Assembly (NCBI GenBank): GCA_028023455.1
Contig: JAQFVV010012423.1
Location: forward strand, 6,492,269-6,556,268
Direction of reading: 5' to 3'
Length of the DNA: 64,000 nt
Source of the DNA: Epiperipatus broadwayi
Lineage: Eukaryota; Onychophora; Udeonychophora; Euonychophora; Peripatidae
Part shown: in pieces, positions 1-11,952 of the stretch
How the letters are laid out: every line of letters begins with the position of its first letter
Position numbering within the stretch: the stretch's first letter is position 1
Made by a program: the position numbers and the translations under genes
The notes under the pieces: model-generated
The model's database searches: none
What the model saw: only the letters and a program-made list of their open reading frames with translations
What the model was told of the DNA's origin: nothing

Positions 1-324
1 CTCATCATTGTTATCACCTGGTAAAAAAAGATAGAAAATATGTGGGAAGTCTTGTAAATACGATTCTTTTTACTTGAAAAATGAATGTGGCTTCATATAA
101 TGATCCAGTCACCATTTATATATTGTGCTAGTGAAATTAGAAGGTAAATTAATTTTTTGAAAAGCCAAAGAATAAAAATAGTAAACAAATTTTTTTCACA
201 GTATACTAAATTAAATGACAAATTAGTAAAAGTTTCTTTTGAAATTGCTTTATTAATTACTAAAATAAAAAAATATGTAATTGGCAAAAATTTCATCTTA
301 TCAGCAGCAGCAAAAAATTTGTGA
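1..324. other. AT-rich flank, no gene seen
   Basis: AT-rich sequence with no convincing coding potential. It may include the missing 5' part of the hAT transposase relic that follows, but no BED zinc finger or terminal inverted repeat is visible. Confidence 0.5.
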
Positions 325-1505
325 AACTATCCCTGATTCCGAAATATTCAAAATCTTTACTAAAAATTCCTTTGTCCAATGACACAATTTTAAAAAAAAT
401 ACATGGCATTACCAATAATATAAAGTATTTGCCAAACAATTTGATGAGTCAACTAACCAAATGAATGTTGCTAATTTAATGGTTTTTATCAGATACCTGT
501 ATAATTTGCAAAATCATGAGCTGTTTTGTAGAAATTTCCCCAAATACAGAAAAAGAAAGGCATATATATTTGAAAAGGTAAATAACTTGTTATAGAAAAT
601 AAAAGTGCATTAGGTTTTGCACCAATGAAACTGCAATCATGACTGGAAGGATTTCAGAATTTGTAGGAGAATTAAGAGATTTATCCAAAAGCATTGCATC
701 AACCACAGAGAAAACTTAGTATTTTGACATATGGAAAAATCGCTTAGTAGAAGTTTCCACAATAGTTAATTACAGAAAAAGTAATGCCACTAATACAAGA
801 CTCTTTCAAATTTTATGCCAAGAGATGGACTTCCAATTAAGAATCTTTTATATAACACAGAAATAAAATGATTATCCTGCATTAAAAGATGAATTACAAA
901 TATTTTTTCTCAGTAAATATCCAACATTAGCATTTAATTTTTCTGATCAAAAATAAATATGCTTGCTTTAATACCTGATGGATTTTTTTCAAAAAAATAA
1001 ATGAATCTTTCTTTACAAGGAAAAAATATCAATATACTAATCCTGAACATAAAATTGCAATTATTTCAAAATAAACTTTCTACATTGTTAAAATGTTTTA
1101 GGAATAATAATTTCCATAAATTTCATGAAGAATATTTTATTATCAGTTAGGACAAAAATGTCATAAATTCAATAACTTTTTTAACAATTTAAATGAAAAT
1201 AAAGAATATGGTGGATAAGAGTGCTATTTGCTCTATCCCTACAATTTAGCAATCTATTATTATCATCTCAAAAAAAAAAAAAAAAACTGAGAGCAAATTC
1301 AACTTTTGAATCAGAATTTTGTAATAAGAATTTTGGATCCAGTGATAAAATGAATATTCTTCTTTGATAAATACAGCCTTAAATATTTTTGCCCCATTTG
1401 TATCTGCTTGTCTTTAAGAAACTGCATTTTTATCCTTACTACTAATTAAAAATAAACATAGATCTTGTTTATCAAGGAAAATATTGGAGGGGGGGGGGAT
1501 CTAAG
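325..1505 (+). pseudogene. Dead hAT transposase relic, ZBED5/SCAND3-like
   Basis: Broken reading frames on the plus strand encode landmarks of the hAT transposase group that includes vertebrate ZBED5, ZBED8 and SCAND3. In order they are: PLSNDTI near 369; FDEST followed by NVANLMVFIRY near 440-500 (the catalytic-core start, normally LDEST); TAIMTGRISEFV near 630-665; STIVNYRKSNATNTRLFQIL near 757-816; DELQIFFLSKYP near 888-923; and the C-terminal dimerisation segment FAPF then ETAFLSLLLIKNKHR near 1385-1460. Many stops and frameshifts separate them, so the copy is long dead. The order and spacing match the C-terminal two thirds of a roughly 600-residue transposase. The N-terminal BED finger is not recognisable. 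A living enzyme of this family cuts and pastes DNA in the nucleus. The family call rests on several independent motifs in the correct order. Confidence 0.8.
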
Positions 1506-3654
1506 ACTTGTTATGACAAATATTTAACTGATATCTTATTGATTTTTTTGGTTAGATTATTCAAACTAATCAATCACATTAAACTGTTATTAAAATTTCT
1601 TTTGCTGTATTATTCAATTTTTGTTCAAAATATTATTGAGTTGATTTTTCTTGTGTCATCTTTGCAATTATTCAAGAATTTGATGATATAATAAAAATAT
1701 AAATGAGAAAAAGTTTTTAAATAAACTAAATATAAATTCAATAAAATTGTATAGTAATATTATACCTCTATTAAAAATTTGTTTCTTTCTGGGCCACTAA
1801 AAATAACCTTTATAGCAATGAGTTTGGGAAGTGCTGACATATAACAAAGTATTTATATATTTATAATTTAAAATATTTTTTTAAGAATATTTTTTTTTAA
1901 TTTACTACTTCATGTTGACAAATAAAAAGGGATATATATTTCAAATAAAATTAGTACATAAGATTTTCACTGCAGCTATTATCGTAGCATAAAAGAGGAT
2001 AAATAAAAATACTTTAATTTTATAAATATAAACAACTCCAGAGTTAAAACAATATTTGAGCTGATGTTTAAATAATATATTTAATACAACAAAGTTCCCT
2101 AGCGCTAGTAATTTCTTATAATGTATATTAATAACAACTCTAATTGGAGTACATATGGTTGTCTTTCCATATTAGAGATACAGTACTTCCCTTTAATTTT
2201 TTTTCTAAAATTTTTTCTCAAGATACAGATAGTATCTCATTAATATGAATTTCACTAATTCAAAAACTTAAAATTATCTAAACAAAATATTGTTTTGATT
2301 TTGTTTAAATTATTGCTATACAAAAATGTTATGCTGATATAAATATAAGCATATTCCATACTTTATATCATTATTAAATAAATTTCTACAATTTTTAAAA
2401 AGTATTTCAATATATGCAAGCTATAGATACAAAATTAAGGACTACTTTAATTTTCAATAAACTTTGGATTTATAATGAGAAAAACATTGTTGAAATCCAC
2501 AAAAACTCTGAAACCAGAGATTTTGAGTTGTCTATACTTTGCCTATATTAGCAAAAATATCACATTTTCTTTCCATGTAATATATTCTTCCTTTTAGTTT
2601 TTCTTTTCTCAAAACACTTCTTTAGATATTTTCAAAAATATATTTTCTAAAACAACTTTTATTTGGTAGATAATAAATAATATTGATTATGCATTTCATT
2701 ATTCTCTTGAATAAGTTTGTGTTAATTATTTTGAATTCCTTGAACTAAGATCGTTTTAAATTATCTAAAATATCTTTTTTAAAAAAAAGTAGAGATGTAT
2801 ACTGTATATCTCTCACTAAATGAAATAATAGTGTCATAATAACACTATATATACAATCAATTATTTAAAAATTCTTTTTCCCCGTTATCATTGTTGTATT
2901 ATTGCATACCTTTAAAAATATATTTATTGAAAAAAAAAAAAAGATTTTCTTAATTTGGGAAATAGAGAATCAATATTCTGAAAGCCATGAATTCTTTTTT
3001 TTAAAAAAAAACAAAAAAACTTTAGTCTGCCATCATGACATCAAAAAAATATTCACAAGACTACAATTCCCTTTATACACATATTAATAATACACATATT
3101 AATAAAAACATGAATTATTAAAAAATCAGATCAAAATACAATTATTCTATATGCAGTTATAATACCCATCATATATATTGAATCTCAACTCATTAAAAAT
3201 CAAAAAAAATCTGTAATTCTATGATAAAAATTGATTTCAAACTAAATGAAAAAAAAGGGGGCTTTTTCTATTTTTTAGCAAGGTTGAGCTATACCCTCCA
3301 CCTATCTATATTCCTGGATAGCAAAAGCATATGTTCAAAAATTTAATATTCACAGAATGCTTTTATAAGAAAAAGTTCAATTTATCCAGTTGATGTTTGA
3401 TTAATATATTCATAACTATGTACATTATCCAAAAATAAAAAAAATTGAAATTCTGTATTAAAAGATCATTTTCAAAACAAATAGGAACTATAAAAATAAA
3501 GTATCACTGTCTAAAGTCATGCACAATTATATCAATTAGCTCAATGAAAATGAGTTCAGACTATAGTTTCTCTTTTATTAAAAGAAGTTGAATAGTTAAA
3601 TATATAGAATTTATGAAAAAAAGGAATAAGAAAATATACAAAAAGGATACATTA
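1506..3654. other. AT-rich intergenic stretch
   Basis: About 2.1 kb of AT-rich DNA with poly-A/T runs and a G-run near 1489-1498. The open frame at 2902-3087 is mostly lysine and phenylalanine from A/T runs and is not credible as a gene. No repeat was recognised. Confidence 0.5.
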
Positions 3655-3719
3655 AAAAGGATTGAATACCTCGGATTTTGTAAAAAAAAAAAAAAGTGTG
3701 GAAAAGAGTTGAAAATGAT

Positions 3720-4740
3720 ATAAGAAAATATAACTATGAACTAGCAAGAAAAGCTATAGAAGAGAATAAAAGTCTCAAGAGTGTAAAACAACATTTTAGT
3801 ATTGGTAGGAAATTTATATCTGCAATAACAAAAAAGGATGAAATTATTATTAAAAAGAGATGACATCATGAAATGGGTAGAAGACTCCTATCAAGAATTA
3901 TATAGTAATAAAGAACAAGTACCTTCTATATCTATTATATCTTCCAAATTGCCCAAAATTTTAAATGAAGAAGTGAGACATGCAATTAAATTTATGAAGA
4001 AAGGAAAAGCTCCAGGTAATGATGGAATTATAATTGATATATTAAAAGAAGCAGGTAAAGAAATAGAAATTTTTTTAGCAATGTTATATACCAAATGCCT
4101 AAATGATAAAGGTGTACCAGATGATTGAAAGAATGCAATATTAATATTTAAAAAAGATGATAAAGAAGATATTAGAAATTACAGACCTATCAGCCTTTTA
4201 TCAGTTTTATACAAAATTTTTACTAAGATAATTACAATTCATCTACATAGAACATTGGATTTTTACCAACCAAGAGTGCACACTGGATTTAAAAGTGATT
4301 TTAGTACAGTAGATCAAATTCAAATATTGAGAAAAGTTATAGAAAGGACAAATGAATGAATTACCATTATGCTTTGGATTTGTAAATTTTGAAAAGGCAT
4401 TTGATTCTATTTCAGTGATTAAAGCATTGGGTCATCAAGGTATTGTCATATTTTGAAGAATATTTATAAAAATGCAACAGCAACAATTAGATTACATAAT
4501 GATACTAGGAAAGTCAGAATTGAGAAGAATATAAGACAGGGTGACTCCATATCTCCAAAACTTTTACAGCAGTGCTGCAAAAACTATTTTGTGGATTAAA
4601 TGGGAAACTAAAGGAGTGAAAGAAAATGGAGATTATTTAAGTCATTTAGATTTTTCAGATAATGTAGTTGAAATGTTGCAGGAGTTATCAGATAAAAGTA
4701 GGACTAAAGATAAATGTTAAAAGGACTAAAGTAATGTTCA
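3720..4740 (+). pseudogene. RTE reverse transcriptase domain, inactivated
   Basis: Degenerate reverse transcriptase core. Visible motifs in order: KGKAPGNDGI (about 3998-4027); NYRPISLLSVLYKIFTKII (about 4178-4235); a fingers/palm segment HTGFKSDFSTVDQI (about 4278-4320); GFVNFEKAFDSI (about 4378-4412), where the motif A aspartate survives; and, at about 4640-4675, LDFSDNVVEM in place of the usual FADDIVL. The invariant Asp-Asp pair of motif C is therefore changed to Asp-Asn, which would abolish polymerisation. In-frame stops occur near 4126 and 4357, with further shifts after them. The longest surviving open piece is 3838-4128 (96 residues). Confidence 0.85.
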
Positions 4741-4844
4741 ATGGATTTTCTCAAAATATAAAAATAAAGATTGGTTATGATGAGTTAGAAGAAGTTAACA
4801 GCTACAAATACCTTGGTTAGATTATTAATACAGATGGAAACATA

Positions 4845-5321
4845 ATGAATGAAATTAATCACAGAATTAAATTTGGTTGGAATGCTTTTGGTAGAAATAA
4901 CTTGATACTAAAAGGAAATATGCCTATGTGTTTGAAAAAGGTTTTTAATAAATGTGTTTTACCAGTTCTTACTTATAGATCTGAGACTTGGACACTTAAT
5001 AGAGGAGCAATACAGAGACTTCAGACTACCCAAAGAAGTATAGAGAGATGTATGTTAGGAGTAACAAGAAGAGATCGAAAACACAATAAATGGGTAAGAG
5101 AACAAACAGGTGTTAATGACCTCATTGAAAAAATTAAAAGACTGAAGTGGAATTGGGCTGGACATATTGTTAGAAGAAATGATAATAGATGGACAATTGA
5201 AATCTTAAACTGGATTCCAAGAGATTGTAAAAGACCCAGAAAGAGATCATATGTGAGCTGGATGGATGAAATAAGTAAGAGTGTAGGGGTGACATGGAGA
5301 AGAGAAGCTAAAGATCGGTGA
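4845..5321 (+). pseudogene. RTE LINE C-terminal domain, still open
   Basis: A 158-residue open stretch matching the C-terminal region of RTE-clade proteins. It contains KCVLPVLTYRSETWTL, then a helix with RSIERCMLGVTRRDR, then LKWNWAGHIVRR and DNRWT, and ends shortly before the repeat tail. In intact elements this part follows the polymerase palm and is thought to help bind RNA or DNA. Tryptophan and arginine positions typical of the family are kept, so this is the best-preserved part of the element. It has no start context of its own and is only the tail of the larger ORF. Confidence 0.85.
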
Positions 5322-5818
5322 TGGATTGAACTTGGAGAAATCTTCATCCTGCAGTGGATTGATAATGGTTGATGATGATGATATCAGTTTAATCATTATT
5401 GATTTTCAATTTTGTACAAAATATAAAAGCAAAAAGTTTGCAATTTTATGCTAAACATTTAACCTCAAAATGGCAGTACAAAAACATCAAATTGTCTGAT
5501 ATACAGTCATTTTCACATTAGTCCATAGTTGCTAAATAGTTTACAAAAAAAAAATGAAGCTTTATTATAGTATCAAATGTGTAATGTAATTTTTGAGAAT
5601 CAAAATTTGAAATTATTTTTTAAAAATAATATTCAATGTTTAAAATAAATGTTAATACATTACATTTAATTTTTTTCAGATCATTTTTAAATTAAATGTA
5701 ATTTTAATATTGTTCATTTAAAACTATTTAAAATTTTATTATTTTTATTCAATAATTTTCCAGTCCAGTTGACAATTTTGAATAAAATATATAAAAAATG
5801 TTTTATATTTTAAAAGTC

Positions 5819-5977
5819 AAAAAATAATTGTTTCTTCAACCACAATTGAGGTTTTATATTTATTTGAAATAAAAGTGTGGGATGTTCAGAAATTAATTAC
5901 TTTCTGGATATCCCACATACATATTTCAATTTAAATATAAAAATCCCAATTGTGGTCGAAGAAAATTATTTTTTGTT
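5819..5977. repeat. Hairpin repeat with about 60-bp arms (MITE-like)
   Basis: The left arm (about 5819-5883, with ACCACAATTGAGG and GTGTGGGAT) is repeated inverted on the right (about 5911-5977, with ATCCCACATAC and CCCAATTGTGGT), around a loop of about 28 bp. There is no coding capacity. It looks like a small foldback or MITE. A clear target-site duplication was not identified. Confidence 0.6.
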
Positions 5978-6616
5978 TCTTTAATGCCTGGTAAATATTA
6001 TATATATATTATTTTTACATTTTTAGTATTCACATAGTAAATAAAAGCATTTATTGTAAAACATTTTATATATATATAATTTTTATTTTTTTAGTATTCA
6101 GATATTTTTTGTAATTATTCTTATTTCTGTCATAGTCTGTGCAAATTTTAAAAGAAATTTGCAATGCATTAAAAATCGATTCCATTATTATTTTGCTTAC
6201 AAAAGAATCATTTTTTCTTTTTTAAAAAAAAATTAGTATCAAGAGAAAAAGAATTAAGCAATTTTTACCATCAATTGAATTTAAAATATTTTATTTCTAT
6301 TTTAAATTATCGTTAATACTTTTTACTAATCTTTTTTAAAAAATAAATACATTTAAAAGTATACTGCCCTTTTGTGCACATCAACGAAAATTTATTAAAT
6401 CAATATCAATGTGTTTAAAATCTGGTCTGCCAACATAGTACAGTAAAAAAAAAAAAAGAGACTACTCTGAAATATTTCACTGTTATATTTCTGTCATCGA
6501 TTTCTAATTATGTACAGAATTTTGAAGAATTTACATTTGACAGAAATATGTTAAAATTTAATATAAATTTTATCTTAAAGAAAGAGTTTCTCAGTTAAAT
6601 AAGGAGGACTTGGTCA

Positions 6617-6980
6617 GTTAAAAATGTCAGTTGGATTGGAGTGCTTAAATATTAGTATTACTTGTAACAGAATACAACCAATGCAAAAAAGATGAATGAC
6701 AAAGATGAACTATTTCATAAAGACAATTATCTGCTCTTAAACATCTTATATAATGAATTTATAATATTTACAATATTTTAAAAAAACCATCATTTAAAAC
6801 TGTCAGTTGAAATGTAAAATGTACTAAAAATAATAAGGGTGTGCTTAAATATTACTATTATATATAACAGAATTAATATAAGCAATACAAAAAATATATA
6901 TAAATGAATATAAAGAGAGATGAATCTGCTCTTAAATATCTTATATAGATAATGAATTTATATTTACAGTTTAACATCTT
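6617..6980. repeat. Diverged tandem duplication, about 190-bp unit
   Basis: Two adjacent related copies: each contains TGTCAGTTG, then GTGCTTAAATATTA, then ATCTGCTCTTAAA and a TCTTATATA run. The copies sit at about 6625-6780 and 6800-6980. Function is unknown. Confidence 0.6.
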
Positions 6981-8460
6981 TGGCCTTTTTCAAAATTATT
7001 TAAAATGAATTCTTAATGACTCTGCCTTGAGAATATTAAAGTAAAACTAAATTTACTTAAGTATTGATTGCACTTGCAATATATACAATTTCATTTTCAA
7101 AGTTGTTATTGTTTAAATTTGTTAGCACAGCTAGTGGCAAAAATATGCTCTATCTAATTACACAACTTCAATTATATACTACAAACAAAAAATAAAAACA
7201 TTAAAATGAGCAATTTTTGCAATATCTTTGAACACCATCTTTTTTTCCTAACCAGTCATATTGAATTTTAAAAAAAGTAAAATCTAAATAAATTTTACAA
7301 TATGCTAATAGCTGTTCTTCCTTTTTGAAGTATCATATACAATTATATTCTTTGATTTATTCTTCCTTTATTATTCTTTCCAAATTTTATGTGCAGTGTT
7401 TTGCATAAAAAAATATTTTCTGAGCATAATATTAAAAGTTTTACAACATTTTAGAACATTTTAAAAATTGATACACATTAAAAAACATCCAAAAGATATT
7501 TGATAACAACAAAAGTTAGATATTTCACTATTTATTTTAAAAATAAAAATATAGTAGTTAGTTTTCCCTTTTTATACTTATTGCTTCAGTAAATGTATAG
7601 TGAGCACAGACTCGGTAAAATATATGTAAATGAGTCTTTTCAATCTATTATTAATAACTATATTATTTTTTTAAAATTTTGTTTAAAAAAATCACAATTT
7701 AATATGCATACTATATATATAAAAATGCATTTCTGACATATATGTGCATGTGGAAAAATACTGTACACTTGCATCAATCTAATCAATGTTTATCAATAAA
7801 ACAAATTATTTTAATTTATATATGTTTATACTTGAAAGGGTTTGAAACAAAATATAGCACAGTTCATGGCCCATCGCATATAATATCATCAGAAGCAGAG
7901 AAAAGCAAATTCATACGTGCTTGTCAAACAACTTTAACAGTAATATTGAGAGACTTTACAAATAATTTTGTCATTCAGTGAATGAAAAAAAATCATAGTT
8001 CTTTATATATATTAAAATTTATTTTTTTAGCATTCATGTTTTGTATAACTCTGTCTTTATATGAAATAACTTACAGGTGATGGCTCAAGTGAGCTTACTA
8101 AGCTAAATGTTTCAGTTTTCATATTAAAAATCATTGGTTTTTTCGATTTTTCAAGATTTTTTCATATTCATTAACATTTTTTAAATGTCAATTTAATGTT
8201 CCCTGAATGACTTCAGTAGGCAACTGTATGAGGACAATGGGATGTTTTATATTAAAAGAATAAATAAATCCATTTGTAAATATGCCCTCATTTATAAATA
8301 TGCTGATATAAAATCAAATGTTTCATTTTAAAAAAATATTTCTGCAAAACCTTTTTCAAACAATATGAACAGTTATCATTTTCAATATTATCTTTCTAAT
8401 GCAGGACAAAAATCTTCCCATAATTAAAAAAAAAAAAAGGTACCACCTATCTTCCTATCT
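6981..8460. other. Intergenic stretch with one uncertain ORF
   Basis: AT-rich sequence. The open frame 7742-7981 on the plus strand (79 codons) contains a less biased stretch, HGPSHIISSEAEKSKF, that could be an eroded exon or transposon piece. No family was recognised and no splice sites support it. Nothing else is seen. Confidence 0.4.
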
Positions 8461-8535
8461 TTAAAGCTCCTTCAGCTATCCAATCTCTCATATAAACTGT
8501 ATACATGACCACACACATGTGAAAAAGATAAATAA

Positions 8536-8582
8536 TCTCCAAAATATATATTTCATGCTGAACCAGTACTCATCAGTTGGTC
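8536..8582 (-). ncRNA. Hammerhead ribozyme, SINE copy 1
   Basis: On the minus strand: stem I strand GACCAA, intact core CTGATGA, stem II with GTT loop (partly mismatched: TACTG / CAGCA), GAAA, a short AU-rich stem III, then the returning stem I strand TTGG. All invariant hammerhead core positions are present. It is the mirror of the copy at 8681-8728. Confidence 0.7.
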
Positions 8583-8680
8583 CATCTCCCACATATATGT
8601 AATATAATCAGTGCTCAATTTATATTAAGATAGCAATAAACCGAGCACTGATTATATGTATGTATGGGAGATAATAATCT

Positions 8681-8728
8681 GGATCAACTGATGAGTGCTG
8701 GTTCAGCATGAAATATGTATATTGGAGA
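8681..8728 (+). ncRNA. Hammerhead ribozyme, SINE copy 2
   Basis: Core CTGATGA at 8688-8694. Stem II is TGCTG (8696-8700) with CAGCA (8704-8708) around loop GTT. GAAA is at 8710-8713. A 2-bp stem III closes with A8713-T8720, and nucleotide 17 is A8721. The returning stem I strand TTGG (8722-8725) pairs with TCAA (8684-8687) with one G-U wobble. Predicted self-cleavage falls between 8721 and 8722. The very short stem III resembles the minimal hammerheads described in Penelope-like elements and retrozymes. Confidence 0.8.
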
Positions 8729-8891
8729 TAATTTATCTTTAATATTTAAATACAGGTATACTTTATATCCCTGGAGTTTACATGTAATTATAGGAAATTT
8801 GAAGCCAGACTTTTAAGTTCTCTTCAACTATCCACTCTATCTCATACAACCAATACACATGATCACACACACGTGAAAGAGATAAATGATC

Positions 8892-8935
8892 TCCAATATA
8901 TGTATTTCATACTGAACGAGCATTCATCAGTTGGT
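8892..8935 (-). ncRNA. Hammerhead ribozyme, SINE copy 3 (stem II weakened)
   Basis: The minus strand keeps CTGATGA and GAAA, and stem I CCAA/TTGG is perfect. Stem II carries substitutions (TGCTC opposite CAGTA), so the fold is weaker than in neighbouring copies. Confidence 0.65.
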
Positions 8936-9032
8936 CTAGATCATCATGTCCCACAGACATATATATATATAATCAATGCTCTGTTTATATTAAAATGACA
9001 AATGACTACACACATATGAAAAAGATAAATGA

Positions 9033-9079
9033 TCTCTAATATACATATTTCATGCTGAACCAGCATTCATCAGTTGGCC
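9033..9079 (-). ncRNA. Hammerhead ribozyme, SINE copy 4 (best stem II)
   Basis: Minus strand: CTGATGA, then a perfect 6-bp stem II ATGCTG/CAGCAT with GTT loop, GAAA, TATGTAT, A, then the returning stem I strand TTAG against CCAA (one mismatch). The conserved catalytic core is complete. Confidence 0.75.
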
Positions 9080-9191
9080 AGATCATCATCTTCCACACAC
9101 ACACATATATATAATCAGTGCTCGCTTTATATTAAGATAGCAAACGATTTGCTATCTTAATATAAATGGAGCACTGTGGGAGATGATGATC

Positions 9192-9238
9192 TGGACTAAC
9201 TGATGAATGCTGGTTCAGAATGAAATATGAATATTGGA
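9192..9238 (+). ncRNA. Hammerhead ribozyme, SINE copy 5
   Basis: CTGATGA at 9200-9206, stem II ATGCTG/CAGAAT with one mismatch, GAAA, TATGAAT, A, then TTGG pairing with CTAA. It mirrors copy 4 across a centre near 9145. Confidence 0.72.
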
Positions 9239-9370
9239 GATTATTTATCTTTTTCACATGTTCATGTGTATCAGTTGTATGAGATAGATTGGATAGCTGA
9301 AGGGAACTTAAAAGTCCTATAATTATATCTAAACTCCAGGGATATAAAGCATAACTGTATTTAAATATTA

Positions 9371-11952
9371 TCTATCTTTAATATAACATCTTTTTAAATA
9401 TTTTGTATGTTCTTGTGGGACAGTTAAAGATATCAGTTGTTCATCTATTATTATAATAATGTACTTAGCTCAATCTTCACAAATAATATTTGCAATGCGC
9501 AAATTACATTAATCATTCAAAAATCTTAAAATAGTGTAATATTAATACTTGAATTATTTAATTCATTAAAAATTGTAAATTACTATATATATGGGCTATA
9601 TGCACAGATAATGAAGCTAGTAAATATATATAATTAAACGCAAGATATTAATTTACTTTAAAGGTAATTTTAATAGAAATAATCCAAATAATATATGGAT
9701 TTCAAGATTAGATATACTGTACCATAATAGCTGAAAATATGAAATTTAAAACAAAAAGGTGCTTGTGTCTTCTTTTATGAAAAAATAGAAAATTATTTTT
9801 TTATTAAATTACAATAATCCAACGATATTTGATTAATTTAAAATAGAACATTTGAAAAAACTTCAAAAATATGGGATCTCATTTGCTAAATTGAATTGTT
9901 GATATGCATTTAGATTTCAAGTAAAATTAATGTATTTAGATTTCAATTTAATACCAGATCAACAAATATTAATCTAAGTAATAATTTAGATTTAATTAAA
10001 ACTAAAAAAAATCCGCAATTATTTATTAATAAGAAATAAAAAAAATCAAATATTTACAAAAACAAAACAAATAAGACAGACATGTAATAAAACATTTAAT
10101 AAAAACAATCAATAAGATGTAGTAATTTATTTTTTCAGTAATTTAGATGTTCAACATATAAATAACATATAGGCATAAAAAGAAATTTTACATAATTCAA
10201 GAAAGTTTATATATATAAAATGATAAATACTACAATATTAAAAATTATTAATGTCTCCAACAAATAATGTTGCATGTGTAAGATTACAAAATAAGATTTC
10301 TTTGGCATTATTATTCATTTAAAAATTTTAATAACTAAATGTATAGTACGTAAAAATAAAAAAAAAACTCATCTAATAATAATAAATAAATAAATGATAA
10401 TAAAATGATATGAATGAGATTATTTTTAACTGAAATTCAAAATCACATTTAATAAAAATTAGTATTGTCCTTAATAAAATAATCCAAAGATTTTGAGATC
10501 AGGAGATCATGTGATGTTTGAGCACTAGAAGAGACAGGTTGAGCATTGTTCCAGGGATCTTTAATTTTTGAATTGATCTTTCTACCATTGCTCTAAACCA
10601 ATAACACATTATTCCTAATGATAACTGTAACAATAAGGTAATAATAAATCTCTTACAGAAATTGTAAATACTTTGAAACAATATAAACTCAGTGGTATGA
10701 TATATTTGTTTCAAAACTAAGTGGCATAGATATTGCAGAAATATCAAATCAGAGAAAATCTCAAATCTGTATCAAAACAGTTACTCTAAACATATATCCA
10801 CATATTTGTAGATACTTATTTTTGCAAAATTATGTTTTTAGATTATTGTATATATAAATAATAAATAAACATATCATTAATTGATCAGGATGTATATGGC
10901 TTTCAAGAAACAAAATTTATAGATTAGGTTTCAATCGCAAACCTTAACTTACTCTCTCTGCCTTAAATTATATAGGGAAATGTATAAAATTTGAATTCCT
11001 TAATGGGAGGGAGATTAATTTAACAAATGTAATTTGTTAATTTATTCATTTTATCTTATGATAAAGTACTCAAGATGTCATATGACATCTGAGCTACAAA
11101 GCTATCAAATACCCCAAACAGTGACATTTTTTATCAACTACGAACTAATTCAGAAACTAGTTCTTGAGTTCATTACTCTTATGTTTGGGCTAAAGCATTC
11201 AAGTAATTGTTTAATTTATTAAAGAGATTGATCCTGAATTTTCAGCTTTAATTAAAAGCTTTTCTCTCTAGACATATACATATAATATGTATATATAATT
11301 TCAATTTAATAAGATTGTAATGAATGACTTATTGTTAGAGATTTTCCCTTCATAATTTAATGTAATATCATTGTCATTACTTTTTATTATATTATCACAT
11401 TTATTCCTTCTACATCAATTTTTAAATTAAAGAAATCTTACAAAATATACATGACAATTCAAAGAAGAAAAAAAGTTTTCTATAGGACAAAAAATGTAAA
11501 AACAAATATAACTTCAAATTTAATAAATATAAACACAAATTTTAACATCAGTAAATTTTAAAAAAAAGAATTATAAGAAATCTATATTTGATTGGACCAT
11601 TCTGAAAAATATTTTAATATACACTGTTGCACCCATTAATATGTTGTGCGTATTTAAATGTGCAGTAATGACCTAAACAAAAATAGTGCATGTTTTTATT
11701 AAAATATTTGTAAAAAAACCACATCATGATAACATAAGATGAAAAAAGATTAAAAGATAAACTTCTTAAACACCTAAACTAATAATATTAATATAATAAA
11801 AAAATATTTTCTTCTAAAAAAAAATATTGTCATCACCAAAGCTAGTAATTAATTTTACACATGACTGAATTTATATGACTGAACTTCCAATAAAAGTAAC
11901 TTTGGACTTGACAAAAAAAGTATATACAAATATTCATTCAATACTATTATAG
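9371..11952. other. AT-rich stretch, probably including the CSTF3 3' UTR
   Basis: No coding sequence recognised; the frames at 10499-10747 (minus) and 11034-11222 (plus) look like chance. Because a minus-strand terminal coding exon ends at 11953, some of the DNA just below it should be its 3' UTR. Several TTTATT blocks (AATAAA on the minus strand), for example near 11694, could be poly-A signals, but none can be singled out. Confidence 0.4.

Larger units (their letters stand above)
3655..5390 (+). mobile_element. 5'-truncated, dead RTE-type LINE
   Basis: A non-LTR retrotransposon fragment read left to right. It begins after the endonuclease domain: the first recognisable part (about 3715-3835) is the linker with YELARKAIEENKSLKSV. 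Reverse transcriptase follows, then the characteristic RTE C-terminal tail. The 3' end (about 5365-5385) ends in repeated TGATGATGATGAT, the simple-repeat tail typical of RTE elements instead of poly-A. Several stops and frameshifts, and loss of the catalytic aspartate pair, show that it is dead. A functional element would nick DNA with its endonuclease and copy its RNA there by target-primed reverse transcription. Confidence 0.85.
8462..9370. mobile_element. Cluster of head-to-head tRNA-like SINEs with hammerheads
   Basis: Several copies of one short element lie in opposite orientations, making two palindromic pairs with centres near 8630 and 9145. On its own strand each unit shows a GAGCACTGATTATAT segment, a hammerhead, a TTATCTTTTTCACATG block, and then a tRNA-like head with GGATAGCTGAAGGGA (A-box-like) and, in fuller copies, GTTCAAATCC (B-box-like, clear at 42109-42118 and 43681-43690). 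tRNA-like heads are at 8466-8500 and 8815-8848 (minus) and 9284-9316 (plus). A tail with TAAACTCCAGGGATATAAAG occurs inverted at 8760-8780 and 9332-9352. The B box is degraded in the copies here. SINEs are transcribed by RNA polymerase III and moved by LINE enzymes; which LINE serves this one is unknown. Confidence 0.75.
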
